Below are positions 36,524-49,353 of a stretch of DNA of 64,000 bases, in pieces. The stretch covers positions 9,610,001 through 9,674,000 of the forward strand of contig OZ316892.1 of the NCBI GenBank assembly GCA_973895155.1, written 5' to 3'. Every line of letters starts with the position of its first letter. The first letter of the stretch is position 1. The stretch comes from Marsupella aquatica. Lineage: Eukaryota; Marchantiophyta. Made by a program: the position numbers and the translations under genes. A model generated the notes under the pieces. The model ran no database searches and was not told the origin of the DNA. It was given only the letters and a program-made list of their open reading frames with translations.

Positions 36524-39275
36524 CGCCTCAAGAGTTAGATTACTTTGTCAAGGAGATTATTTCCTTGCAAGTTTTAGGTCCGCAAATTGTGGAAATTGCC
36601 CTTTACCCCAACTCAATTGTATATGGTGGTGGTGAGATATATTCAGGCGGTACCCAACTAAAGTCTCTCTCATTGGTCTGCGTGTTTTGCGCACGGATTT
36701 CTGTATTCTGCTCCTCACCGGCTTGAATCTGAATCAACTTCAGATGTCATTCCCTCATCCGTCCATTCATTCATCCATTGTATCATGTACATGTTATTGT
36801 TGGCCAGGTTATTCGCCTGTGGACTAGTGAAATCGGACATTCCCTCATTTATAAAATGTTAAGCGGCATATGGCTAGATGTTCCGTGCACAAACTCGTTG
36901 TGTTTCTATTCACATGGTTAGGAAATTCTGGTCCAGAAACGCCAGATATTATCAGAGTACACCCAAAGGGTCATTCATTATGGACAGAGAAATCGGTAGA
37001 ATTAGCAACAAAGGCGGTAATGTTTTCGGCCCTCAACACCTGAGGAAAATTTTCGACTCTGAGCTATGTACATCTAGTCCAATCTGAGGAGTTGAGTTCT
37101 GTTGAGCTCTTGAATTCATGAATGGATGTGTGATCTCAAGTGCCCTGGCCTCGGTCACCTCCATGAGAATAAATTCTTATAAGCTTTGTATGTTTGTTTC
37201 AACAGTCTGTTGCATGCTTTCGCCCTTGCAATGAATGCATAAGTCTAAGCAGATACTGTGTCAATCTCGACAAAATGAGTATACGGAAGTACTTGCTACA
37301 TGTAATTTCCTACATTACTGTTATTAATGCTCCAAGAACGAGTCGTGCACCCTTTACCCTCGTACAGGTGTGCTGCAGAACTTCCAAGACAGTACGCAGC
37401 TTTTGTCCACATTGATGCCGAAGTACCTACCTTGGCAGTACTTCCCATCCAAGATCTGGAATTGGTTTCACAAATGAATGGATCCGTGGTCAGGTCCGCA
37501 GGCTGAGTTGGGTACGGTATGTAATTATGGTCTGTGAAGACAAAGGGGCACCGGTTTTGGACGGGAAAAGGGGTAATTTCTCTTTTTATTATATTTTCGG
37601 AAACAGGGCCAAAAGTGCATTGAAAGGAAAAAGCCCAAAATCGGGTACATGGGCCAGTCCCAATGATGGTCAGAGAATTGAAGTTTTTCTGATGATATGA
37701 TAGCACTCCCACGGGTCCGCTCACGGCCCAGCCTGGAGCGAGTTTTTGAACCCCCACAAAACTGGTTTTCATGATCCAATGTCTGCTCTGGCAAGTGCAT
37801 TCACTCCAACTGACAGTTTTTGGTGAGTTTTTGAAGCCCACAACATTGGTTTTCATGATCCAATGTCCGCTTTGGCAAGTGCATTCAATGCACTCCAAAC
37901 TGACAGTTTTGGTGAGTGTGAAAAGCGAGACGGATGGGGATGCTCATCGGAACCCTTCATGAACCCGGATGCACGCGCGAACCTGGAATCCTTCACGAAC
38001 CCGGATGTACGCACCCACCGGCTCGCTAAGCTTGCTGATGGCAGCACTGTTTAGTGTGCACTTTCGGAAGTGCTTCTGAGAGATAAGGTTTTGAGTCCCC
38101 TATTTTTGTTTGGTTCCAGATTCGGTTTAAAGTCATTGTCTTCCAGCTACACATTACTGTAAATTTGATAGTCACCTCAGGCATGTTTTCTGCAATGAGC
38201 GAGGCCGTTGCATGAGCGAGGCCGTTGCTGGAGCAAGATTATAAATCTTCAGATTTGACACATCATCAAAGTAGGTGTCTTTTGTGATTTGGGGTGGATC
38301 ATTCCCTACACTAATCGGGACACTAGTGTGACTTCTCTCAAAGTTTGCTTGTTCACGCATATCAATCGAAGACATGATTTCGAAGATCATCGCCCTGGCT
38401 TCCCCTCCGCAACCCGCCAAACTGGCAGTCCATCCATCGCAAACAAAGGGAGTGTCCAATCACGTAGTCCAATATACACTGTTGGTTGCTTTACAAAGAG
38501 GATGCTGGTGATGTTTTCGAGGCTTTAAGTTCATGTCCTATGGGTATTTTGACTTGCCAGGTTTTAGACTATGGCCACTTGTTCTTCACTATCCAGTCCT
38601 CTGTGCGTTGCTGCCCTTGATAGGAGCAGCAGAGACTACAGATGAAATGAATTCCAAGGGTACCAGTGGATTGACCAAGAGCAAGGTGACAGTCAAAATA
38701 CGTGTCTTCCTTTCTTGGCAGTCGGTTGTCATGGATGTTCCAGTATTGAAACCAAGAGGTCGAAGTCAACAATGATGTGGGTCGAGTTGCCTATGATGCT
38801 AACTGGGTTGTGAAATGTGCCCCTGCTTCAATTTTTCTTAGTATGTTCAATTAAACGCCAATCTCCTAATACAATTCCTGCCCTCCCTTTTTGGAGTGAA
38901 AATGATGTCCATCTTTGTCCGTTTGCTTCTCATTACTTTGTGTTTTAATCGTGTTACAACAAGACTTGCTAATTTCTGGAGAAGGTCAACCAGCTTCTGG
39001 ACTAACAAATATAATTGATCAATTCTAGTGTGATGAATCAACTTCAACGCATAGAAGAGTACCCACGTTATGTAACAGATGATCCCAGTTATGAAACAAC
39101 GGAAGATTCACACACATGCCAATGCATTCATGTATTTGGCCCAAGCCAGCATTTACCCCGATACAGGCCAACCACAAGGAAAAAGGAGACGAGAAGAGGA
39201 ATGAAAGTAAACCCGCAATTTGGCTTTATTGTCTGGAGATTTCAGAATTGTGCCCGACTGTGCAGAACAATGTGT
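36524..39275. other. Convergent spacer between pBrp and the plastid-protein gene
   Basis: It begins with the likely 3' untranslated region of pBrp and ends with that of the - strand gene. No protein family is recognised; a tandem duplication at 37737-37917 is listed separately. Confidence 0.45.
37737..37917. repeat. Tandem duplication, about 86 and 95 bp
   Basis: The block GAGTTTTTGAA...CAACTGACAGTTTTTGGTGA (37737-37822) repeats from about 37823 with small differences; both copies contain GGTTTTCATGATCCAATGTC and TGGCAAGTGCATTCA. Confidence 0.8.
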
Positions 39276-42200
39276 TCAGGCTGAATCGGTTACAAAAGGA
39301 GCTGTTCGGAGGAGTTTTTCAAGCTCGTCATTAGCCTCTGCTTGATTTTTCCATTCCTGAAGACAACATTACAAAGGTTGCACGCGTCAATACATTGCTA
39401 TCGTTGCTGATATCCATGCTACTCCCATGTCAGAACCAAGATAGCAGAATTTACCTTTTGCAAACTTTCAACTTCCATCAAACGCTCTATTTGTTCTGCT
39501 ATAGTAGCCTGCCAACAACCAGACCAGTAAGAAGGAGTACACAATTAATGAGATTGTCAAAAACAATTCCCAAAGTCCAGATGCACTTCGTTTCTTCCTA
39601 CAGGTTGCTCGAACAAGCCAAGCAGATGAGAACTGAAGGTAAGAAATTATTTATGTTGCAGTCAATTTACTCGAAATTCAGGGCAAAGCTATCTAGGAGA
39701 CATTATGCATTATTTTCCTTTCTTACACCAATTGATATTAAAGGCAGGTGGAGCAGGTATGATTGGAATCAAGCTACAGCTCTTACTTCGGGGCTAGCAG
39801 CCTCTGCTGCGAGTACATCAATGTCCATCTCCACCTCAATCTCTATCATGGATGCAACCTGTACCATTGATCAGAGGGTAAGAAAATCTTTGCTGGGTAT
39901 AGAACTATTAACAGCTCCTTCCCTCCGAAAATGTCAGACTCCTGCTGTTGTGCGCTCAGGAAATATTTCAGTTCAAAGGAAAATGCCTGTGATCAAAATA
40001 GCACCTTTGAATAGTTGTCGAGAAGCTCCAACCTCGCCGCTATCCGTTCATCAAGCCCATCTCGAGCTTTTCGAACTCGTTCTATGCGGGCACTGAAAAT
40101 CCACTTCCAAAGATAAAAAGAGGATTTTGACTATGACAGATATTCAACACTGTTTGAGATTGACCCACGATAAAATCCTGCTCTACGACTTACTCTTCGA
40201 GAGCATGATCAATTCAAGGTCTAATCACTGAACGAAAGAACTCCAAGCAGATCTGGGACTATCTTACCCATAAGAAGCCTCGCCCACAGCTTCCATTTTG
40301 TTTTGAAGTTGACACATCCTGGCCAGCATTCGCACCTTTCACCAAAACGTCAAAAGACTTTACTTCAATTTCTTGCCATCCAACCTAGACTACATTCTGT
40401 TCCAGCGTAGAATCTTAAATTAAACTAAATACCGCCCAAAGTACAATTTCGTTCAGCTAATTTCTCATTACCCTACTTTTTTCATCAACTTCTCTGCGAT
40501 CCTGCTGCACTGACAAGACCTCAAACAAAACCACTAAATGGCTAATAGCTAGTTCGTGAACAAAAGTACCTCATTCGAGGCTGCCTCTGTTAATTCTTGC
40601 AGCCGTACTTGGAGCTGTTCATACTGAGCTAATAACCGTTGGCGAATAGCAATTGCATCCACAGTTCTTTGAGGAAGCTGAAACCAAAGTCATCCATTCA
40701 CAATGTTGAGCTCCATGCACCGAAGAAATTTCTTTAAGAAACAGACCCGAAACCAGTCCGACGTGAAGAGGAAAAACATATGCATGGTCCCTTCGATGGG
40801 GACATTGCTTTTAATTTGCACGTCCGTTAGCTGGGAGCAGAAGCAAGGGAAACTGACGGTCAACCCAGACCCTCTCCTACCTGATTGAGCCGAGGAAGAA
40901 CGAAAGTATTCATTGCTCCACCAAAAGTCACAGCTGCAGCCGCTCCCACAGCAGCAAGACGTGGTAAAGAGGGGTCAAGTAGCCCCGAGGCTGCATCAGT
41001 ACTGGCCAACAAAATTGCTATGGGAAAAATAACATTGGTATCAAATGCAGCTTTGCTGCCTGCTTTTGGTGGAGCCCTCATGAGACTTAAGACTTGTCCT
41101 GTTTTGTGATTGGTGACTGCCATAGGTTCACGGGGTTTCCAGCCTGGAGCTCGCGCATTGAAACGAATAGGCCCTAATCCACGACCCACATTTGCTGGAG
41201 ATGCCAAGACCATGGTAACCCGTTCACCCATTTGGGCAGGCACATCTGCAGATTGGGTAGCAAACCTGTGTGTTTGAGCTAATGCATCAGGTGCTCGTAC
41301 CTGCAACATGGACAACATTACATCTGTAAACTGGATAGCTGTATTAACAATATTTCTAGAATCTCTAAGAGTGCACGCTTCACAAGAATCCCAAACGAAT
41401 TAACGCTTCATTGTTTGGTTAACTCTAGGGAGTAATTGAGAATAATATAAATAGTTGTCGGTCATGGCAAAGTATGTGTTGGACAAGAGAATCACATACC
41501 ACAATAGAGTGTATTGCAGCAGGAACACGGCGATTAAGAAATGGCAGGGCCTGCAAGCTCCTGTCCCAAAAGGACGTGTCCGAGCTAAAGCAAGGAACCC
41601 AAATCGAGATATGATAAATTCGTCAGCAGATGCGTGAAGTCTCTCTACTTCTAAAGTTTGCAATAAGTTGTTCCCTCCTACTCTGTATCTTCAACAGACA
41701 CAACATGCGCAATGATTGATCGTGGAATATGAAACATCAATCAAAATCTCGTTCACAAAATCCTATCACCCATCTCTACGTCTCCATCATTGCACAGATA
41801 TCCATCTGATTGAAATGTAAAGCCAAGAATGCAGTCTGCGCATGTTTGTGAGTGTTTAAGAGTGCCATAACAAACTTAAAGTGACACTTCACCATACATA
41901 GTTAGATCACATGCCAGTAAAGTAAAATATCTAAAAAGGAAGGAGAGACTTCACAAACCTGATGGATTCTGACTCAGAACTCACAATCACTCCAGACATC
42001 AACTCATATTGATACCGGCATGTCGCACACGGCACCAACTGATTTATCACAACATTATTGCAGGTCAGTACCAAAACAGTAACTATAAGGAACCACACTG
42101 TTTGAGTTGTAGAAGGTTCAAAATTCCCAGATCCATCGAATAAACAAATTTTTTTGGCATAGAGCCGTCTGCTTTAATAGCACCTGAATTCCTTGTTGTG

Positions 42201-44472
42201 GCTGCACAACTGCTAAAGAGGTTTTGCATATAGGACAGCTCACTACTTTTCCAAAAGACACCTGCAGACATCAAATCCGAACATCAAGAGAGAAACGAGT
42301 AAACCTTGAAGGCAATAATAATTTCTTCTCCTTATTATCTCGTTCCCTAAAACTGAGCAGAGTATGCTATTCAACAGTGAGAGTTTTTGTGCACGGTAGT
42401 CATGCATTGCTCTACATCAGCAGATTCTATCCATTACTTTGCGGCTACGTATCCAACAAACTTGTGAGTAATAGCAAATCACCTCATCGCCCTGAGGAAC
42501 TCCTCGGCGTCGGACATCCCCCACTATTCTTATGGCATCTGACACACGAAGAGATGCTGCTAGTCCGCGTGCAAGTACCGCATAAGTTGTTATATGAGGC
42601 TGTGGCCAACCCCATCCCCAGTCTCGTCCTGTTTCTCTTTTTGCATCTGCTCCAATCACAGTTGACTGACATTTTTACACATTTCAAAGTGTGATTCACA
42701 ATGACTTAGCATCGATAGAAAAGTAACACTCTCACTCTTCCTAAGACTACAAATTGCAGCCTTAAATCCTCGACTCCATACGCTACATTGCTCGCAAGGC
42801 ACATGACATGAGAACTCTCTCCCTATCGCCCACCGGCTTGGCTTTCTTTAGAACTAGTGAAGTCAATTTACCACGTGCTCAGTTACAGTTCTTGTGTAGG
42901 TTACCACGAGGGGAATCCGACATCCTTACATTACCGCACAATAGTCTAGTAGCAGACCTCAATTCATAAGCTTTGATTTGGTAATATGAACGTACACTAA
43001 CTTTCTGAAACGTACACTAACTTTCTGAATCCATAGTCCTGGGAACGACAGTCCGTTTTCCATGGTTTCAAGGATACATTTTTGGTTACAACCTGAAAAT
43101 CCTAAATCCAACACGAGAAGGCAATCCACAGCCCAGTTCCCTAAGGATTGGTTTACTAGAACAAGGATTGTTTGTTCCACTAGACGCGGACAAATATTTT
43201 CTTGGAACGGATTGCTCTGCTCAAAATTATCAACTTACTGAGCAAAATTCGATGAAATTCAATTTTCATTAAATATCTGCTATACCAAATTTACTTCCAA
43301 AAACAACGTCAGAAGAACACTAGAAGTGTAACATTTAGGGTTCATCACTTGAACGACAATAACATCATTCCTCTTGATGGTCTCGTAGACAGTACTTCCA
43401 TGGAGATTAAGACACCATTTATCTTCAAAGGAGGTCGAGAAGAAACCGGTCTTAGAACCCTGAAGTAATAACCCCTTGGAACTTTATGACCAGCGTTTAA
43501 TTTTTTGAATCCCACGGGGTTTTGGAGCATGTTGATCTCTGAAAGCCGAAGAGTACTCCAAGCACAAGGACAGTAAGAAATGCAAGTTTAAAACAAAAGT
43601 CGTGAAGGCACACCTTCCTGTCGATCAATTCGGCGCTGGAGAATGCTGCAACGCATGGAATCTAGGATTGACAAGGCAAGCTCCACATTATTCTGCCCGA
43701 TGGCTGCGAGAATCATTTGGCAGCAATCTTCATTGGTAAGGACACTTCCTTTCTCTTCTGGTACCCTTTCAGCAATCAATGCCAAGACGGCATCTGCATT
43801 CTCAGTCACTGCTACCCGTCTAAGGAACCGCTCATCGAGCAGCCCTGAACCCACGGCATCGTCTGAGGATGTGGAGGTGGAGTTTCCTGGCTCACTTCTC
43901 TTCCAGCCCTTCTCACTAGAGCCTTCAGATTTCTCTTCCTTGAGTCCCTCCACGGACATCTCTGCAGCGCCTGAGCTATCCTCCTCACCCGCTCCTGGCT
44001 TCGTCCTCTCACCATCTTCTTCCCCTTGTTCTTTCCTGGATTTGGTAAGTAGTCTCTCCTCACTTGGACGTTCAAATTCCCCTTTGCCCACTGCTCTAGT
44101 CCTAACCTCGGCCTTTTTAACCAATGTGTGCTTGGTGGGCCTGTCAACACGAGTAGTAATTGGGTCAGCTCTCCGCCCAGCAGCACCCAGCACGCTGATC
44201 TCAAGCACCCACGCTTTAACCTCTTTGGACGCCCGAATTCTTCTGAATTGTGGATCTTTCCTGCTTAACCCAATCTCCAGCCTGGATTTGGCCACAGCAG
44301 GGAGGAGGAGCAAAGCGCGTGCAGCAGCAGCACCATCCTCCCTTCTGTATGAAGGAGACGGATGATGAGAACTGTTTTCAGTACAACGGAAGCAGGAGGG
44401 CTGGCAATCGGTTCTGCTGCTCAGACCCCCTGCTGAATGCCGGAATGAAACCCCCACCATTGTCACCACCAT
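39276..44472 (-). CDS. Plastid-targeted PPR/TPR-like zinc-ribbon membrane protein, conserved in plants
   Basis: Twelve exons on the - strand: 43614-44472, 42483-42646, 42184-42261, 41959-42038, 41500-41584, 40881-41300, 40570-40677, 40268-40335, 40005-40092, 39787-39858, 39455-39508 and 39276-39356. All phases agree and give 718 residues. The Ser/Arg-rich, acid-poor start suggests a chloroplast transit peptide. A low-complexity Glu/Ser segment follows, then two PPR/TPR-like helical pairs (NNVELALSILDSMR; TYAVLARGLAASLRVSDAIRIV). Next come a CPIC...CATC zinc ribbon split across exons 3 and 4 (Cys350/353 and Cys371/374), two hydrophobic helices (about 511-530 and 537-556), and a coiled-coil C-terminus (RTVDAIAIRQRLLAQYEQLQ). 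I recall a close Arabidopsis chloroplast TPR-like homologue with the same order but no firm function, so no symbol is given. Confidence 0.88.
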
Positions 44473-45557
44473 TCTATTGCCCAATACTCCGTCGTTGCTG
44501 CCTTACTTTCTACAGTACATAAGTGCCAAAAGTTCGTCCACCACCCATCGTAAATCCAACATGTGAACCCACCTCTTGATCTTCTCTCCTATGACCCTTC
44601 GTGCTAACCACCTCGAGACATCTGCAACCTCCTCTGCCAACAATTTTCCCTTCCTGTCACAAATCCTGCTATGGTCTGCAGCCCAATTCAAATCCCTCCA
44701 TAATTATCACCATAGAACCACTGTCACTCCCGAGGGCTTCATGGAGATACATACCTTGGAGGATTTCTTTCCAGGCACATCACCCAACGTCATTTTTTTC
44801 ATCCACCTCCCTACTTTCCTTCAGCAGTAGTTTTACAGCTCGCTGCACTCACTATGGGATCTCTTCCTCTTCGTCCTACCAGTTTGGGGAAGGGAAAAGC
44901 TGGATTGTGCTAGGATTCTGACGCTGGAACACTAGACCAGACTGGATTCTATGTGCTGGCTGACACAGTCATTAGATTTTCTCTCTCGGGCACTGCCAAC
45001 AGAATTCCAATATCCCAGATGGATCAGTACTCATCACTGTCGTAGGAGAGTCTCGACACTCGAGGTGTGAGGAGGGTTTCGCCTCGCAGGACATAGATGG
45101 GAGGAGAAATTCAAATCTGATTGCAGCCCTTTGCCACATTCATGTGGAGAGCGGTTTGGATTCGTAGAATTGGGAATGTCTTGTGGCAGGGCTTTATGTG
45201 AGGCAGATGCCAGACCTTATCCATAAGGGATCTTGCCTGGTTGTTTACTGGGCAATTTATTCGTATCTTATTTACATGTGGTAATTTAGTGACAGTCTCT
45301 TCCGGTGCTCTCAGCCACAAATGTGTGCCATTCATCCATCTAATCAAGCTCAATCAGTAAAGGTTAGTGGCCTGCATTCTAGAGTGAACCGTGACTCTAC
45401 GGCACAGCTAGGGTTGGGGTGGAATTGGAACATAGACATGACCTTACTCACCAGTAAGGTTCATTGTTCATTGTAGCCTGTGAGAAAACAGTAAAAACTT
45501 TACTTGCTCAACAAAAAATTTATTCACATGACCCCTAATTTTTCTATATCCAATTGC

Positions 45558-45716
45558 CTAGCTAATAACAACCTGGTTGATAAGAGACATTTTTGGGACT
45601 ACTCTTTTTGCTAGCTAATAACAACCTGGTTGATAACAGACATTTTTGGGACTCCTCTTTTTGCTAGCTAATAACAACCTGGTTGATAAGAGACATTTAT
45701 GGGACTACTCTTTTTG
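45558..45716. repeat. Three tandem copies of a 53-bp unit
   Basis: CTAGCTAATAACAACCTGGT...ACTCTTTTTG begins at 45558, 45611 and 45664, with only about one to three differences between copies. Confidence 0.95.
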
Positions 45717-46087
45717 CTAGCAAACTTGCTAGCCATATGGAGTCATAGAAAAACACAAAAAAATATAAAAAGACAGCAGAAATCAAAAGAAATTAAAACT
45801 ACTATTGCTTCGCCAACAACACTCTCCTTGCTAACAAATTTCCTGTTTGCTTGCATTATACAGTACCTCCTCACCATTTGTTTATGAGTAGGCATTCAGG
45901 CCAGTAGAATATAATTGTCTGTCCCTAAGGGTTGGGTTCCATGGGAAGGGAGTGAGGAGTACAAAAGTGATGTCAGAATATATGAGCCGATAAGATTACA
46001 GATCTTAGAAGGATGTTGAGTAAAACTACCACTACTCGTACAGAGCATGCACCTGTGCAACTTCAAGCGAACACACAAGTAAAGGAC

Positions 46088-46190
46088 AAAGGAGATACAT
46101 GTTTCACCTCGCCAAAGGTTATGCCCATGGAAGAGAATTTCACTAAGCTCTAAGTCCGTTGGCCACATGGCAAGTTTCCACAGACTAAAT
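46088..46190 (-). repeat. Diverged LTR relic related to the copia LTRs
   Basis: The order AAGGAGATACATGTTTCACC, GGTTATGCCCATGG, ACTAAGCTCTAAGTCCGTTG and GTTTCCACAG mirrors the copia LTR order at 48.8 and 55.1 kb with heavy divergence. No internal retroelement sequence is attached. Confidence 0.6.
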
Positions 46191-48606
46191 TCCATTTGTG
46201 ATCAGCATCCCATCTGGCATTGGGGTCCCCGGCTGCCGGATGTACGGACGTCCGTACGGCTCCGACGTCAAGAAATTATCATCAAAACGTAATCTAACGT
46301 ATCTTTATCATCTTAACTCCATTTTGGCTGTGTGACACATCGTTGGATTCAGCTCGATGAGCTCTTTCCAACAAGCCCGTAAACTCCTGATTCTGAGATG
46401 GTCAAAAATCTGATGTTCGTACAACCAGGGTCCGTACACACGTTGAAAGCAAGCACAAGAGGGAAAGAGTTTAGGGTTTAGATATGGGAGGGAACCCCCC
46501 AAGTGAGAACAAAGACAAAGGGAAGGAAGAAAGTGTGGGGGCCCTTCTACGGAGTGGGGAAGGGAAAGTGTGGCAGCCCCTTCTACAGAGTGCCCCTTCT
46601 ACGGTGTGGGGAAGGGAAAGAGAGCGAAACCAAGTGAAGACCACATAAAGGGTGAAAGGGAAAAGGGGAACACAAGTGTGTGAACCCCTTCCTTCTAAGG
46701 GCCTTCCCACCATCACTATTCCAAGATTGCCTAGTTTTGCTATTTTACGGGCATTGAGGTTTCTCAAGATGCTGCTGTTTGATACAGCCATGAACTCAAC
46801 CAGGGAACCCCGGTTTTGCATGGGGCTCATTGAGGGCTTCAAAATGAATCCAAACATGACCATGTTTGGAATAGACTAGCGCAACAACGTCTGTTTTAAG
46901 TTTCAACATTTTCTATATTTTGGTCATTCTTCTCGTTTTGCGCCTTATGTGGAGCCTCCGGCCATCCCCCACCCATTCGAGATGCCCACACCTTGGCCTC
47001 CTTATACCCCCTCAATAGCTCCATTGTCGTCCATCACCGCTCGACACCCTCTCAACTCCGGCCTCCGGTTGTTGCATCAATTTATTAGGACTAACAAAAC
47101 TTAAAAATTAAAATCCGAACACTTTTGCTACACCTACTTGTATTTCTACTTATATGTGCAATTACAAGTCATCACTAAGTTACTACCGGGTTTGGGGCCT
47201 TGTCAGAGTCTAACACGATGCTACTACCCTAATATTTGACTTCTACTATAATACAATTGATCTTGGCTCCTCTTGGTGGTTGTTGGTTGTTAGTGCGACT
47301 AAAGAGCACAGGTCGGTACCATAGTGCCGCTTGACATCCATGCACAGCACCTGGGTTCACCAGGTCAAAACCTTGGGCCAGGAATGAGCCCTAGTCAGCC
47401 ACCTTGCAATAAGCAGATAATTTATCCATCTCCAGGTTAGGAACTTTCTTGTTGGGACAGTCCCTAGGGGGGTGCCAAAGGGAAATGACACAACCCCATG
47501 AGTCATTTGTCGCTTCTATCACATGTTGCTCCCATCAACTGTTGCTCATGAACCTTTCTACCTCAACAAGGCTGCCAAGTAGAAAAAAAGGTGACTCAGC
47601 AAGGTTACCTGATTAATTAGATTTTCCCTATGAATTTTCACCTGATCATAAAAACTTTGAGTGAAAAAGTGTTTTACTGAGGTCAACCAAGTGGAAATTT
47701 TCCAATTTGGAAAGGGCGCCAAGAGAAAAAGCTTACCACCAAAACAATGTATGAGTTTGTCAAAGACAAGAGCTTCACTAATATGGGTGACTGACAACTG
47801 ATCATGCGGTTGATAACTTGTCAATCTTGCGGCTGTAGCCCAAAACTGAGCTTGGTTTAGGTCAACTACGGTTTGAAATAGAGACGGACAACCTGGGTTG
47901 CATAGGTGATTGCCACGGGAATTTCCTACATGCTGTTTCTGCTGGTCACAATGTGAAATGTCTGGACTCCCCGCTGGACTCGCAAGCCATCCCAGAATTC
48001 AGATACATTACCTCTTGAAGCCAAGATAATTGGCAGTCAATTATGGTCAAAACATGTCACCTTGTTCCCAATACACTATTAGGGGGTTTCATGTTTGGGG
48101 CGATCTGCTTTTGACATGAATGGACCATAGCCAATTTTGTTAGTCATGGTCATGAGTTGAAGACGAGGCAACGCATGCATCGGCAATTTTGAATTGGCCT
48201 ATCTTCAGCTTTACCTTCATCATTGCCCTATTGACGGTAAACCACCACGACTAAGGCCTGTCTCCCATTGATGTTATGGCTGCATCCATACCAAATCAAA
48301 CATGGACAACAGTATTTGCTGTGGTCACTTTTGAGTCCCTCATTCCCTCTAATAATAGATTGACAGTCACTATTGTCAGGAGTATTAGGTTTGTGCATGC
48401 GAGAAAATTTAATATTTTTACTTTTCAGATTACACTGGAATGCCATATATAAGTTCTCTACAGTAGATATATTTTCCTTCAAAACAATGAAAGCACTGTT
48501 TTACATCAACATGCCTAGAATATTCTTAAAATATGCTTTGTAAAGTCTTTGATGAGTCAATATGCACTTAAAGTCGTTTATAAGTCTCACAAACACTTCT
48601 GAAAGT

Positions 48607-48736
48607 TTGTCCCTAGAAACAACTATGAATAATTAATTATTTGTTGCTCGGGGTGTTTGTTACTAATAAATGTCTCTAGAGTATGGTGAAGGTCACTATG
48701 GTCCACTACCATGGGGGGAGACCCATGGGGGGAGAC
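48607..48736. repeat. Left copy of the repeat unit that hosts the copia insertion
   Basis: GTCCCTAGAAACAACTATGA, then ATTAATTATTTGTTGCT and ACTAATAAATGTCTCTAGAG, recurs at 55590-55704 beyond the element with few changes. The retrotransposon therefore landed in a tandemly repeated sequence. Confidence 0.85.
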
Positions 48737-48741
48737 GCAGA
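48737..48741. repeat. Target-site duplication, left (GCAGA)
   Basis: GCAGA directly borders the LTR terminus here and again at 55550-55554. Five base pairs is the size normally made by copia integrases. Confidence 0.9.
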
Positions 48742-49162
48742 TGTTGAGCATAGACGACGATCGCAACGGCAAGCCCATGAACCATCCAACGCACAATAGT
48801 CGACACAAGAGATACGTGGTTCACCTCCTTGAGGCTACGTCCACGGGAACACACAAGAGAGCTTTACTGAACTCTAAGCCCGTCGGCTATACCGAGTCTC
48901 CACAGTGTAAGCTCTCCCTATCTCTCAAGTGGCTCCATAACAATGAGCCTTGGTTCTACCTCTCCAAGCACACATGCCTCTTATGATATAGTGTGCAACT
49001 TAGTTGTACCTAACCACATAGTTGTACCTAATCACGTAGTTGTACCTAACCACATAGTTGTACCTAATCACGTAGTTGTACCTAACCACGTAGTTGTACC
49101 AACCCACGTTGTTGTACCAACCACGTCATACCTAACCTAGACGTAAGAGTAAATACCCAACA
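48742..49162 (-). repeat. Copia 3' LTR, 421 bp
   Basis: Reads TGTTGGGTATTT...GCTCAACA on the - strand. It contains about 6.5 copies of an 18-bp repeat (GTTGTACCTAACCACATA, + reading) from 49003. Outside that block I see one base difference from the 5' LTR (CCATCC versus CCATCT near 48784). Confidence 0.95.
49003..49128. repeat. 18-bp minisatellite inside the 3' LTR
   Basis: About seven units of GTTGTACCTAACCACATA and variants (AATCACGTA endings; ACCAACCCACGTT at the right). Confidence 0.95.
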
Positions 49163-49180
49163 ATCTTCCCCTTGACTCTG
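49163..49180 (-). other. Polypurine tract of the copia element
   Basis: On the - strand the bases just before the 3' LTR read AGTCAAGGGGAAGAT, a purine-rich tract in the position used to prime plus-strand DNA. Confidence 0.75.
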
Positions 49181-49353
49181 GTCTAGGGGAGAGTAATACT
49201 GTCAATGTATATGATCCCTCAGCGGGAAGTTCTGGACAGAAACCAAACCGGTTTCCCTCTCTAACTAGAGCAAACCAGAACTAAGCCGTAGCCTAATACA
49301 TAGGAATGAGGAAGAGCATATATCAGTAATTACAATGAATGTTTAAGAAAACT

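Larger units (their letters stand above)
44473..48606. other. Upstream region of the plastid-protein gene and repeat-rich spacer
   Basis: The first kilobase probably holds the - strand promoter. Beyond it there is no recognised gene, only a 53-bp tandem repeat (45558-45716), an LTR relic (46088-46190), and a short CCCCTTCTACGG repeat near 46538-46605. Confidence 0.4.

Noticed and set aside
39395-40096. 233-codon + strand frame
   Set aside because: It overlaps exons 9-11 of the - strand plastid-protein gene and has no family resemblance.
43643-44365. 240-codon + strand frame
   Set aside because: It is antisense to the first exon of the plastid-protein gene, whose own frame joins eleven conserved exons.
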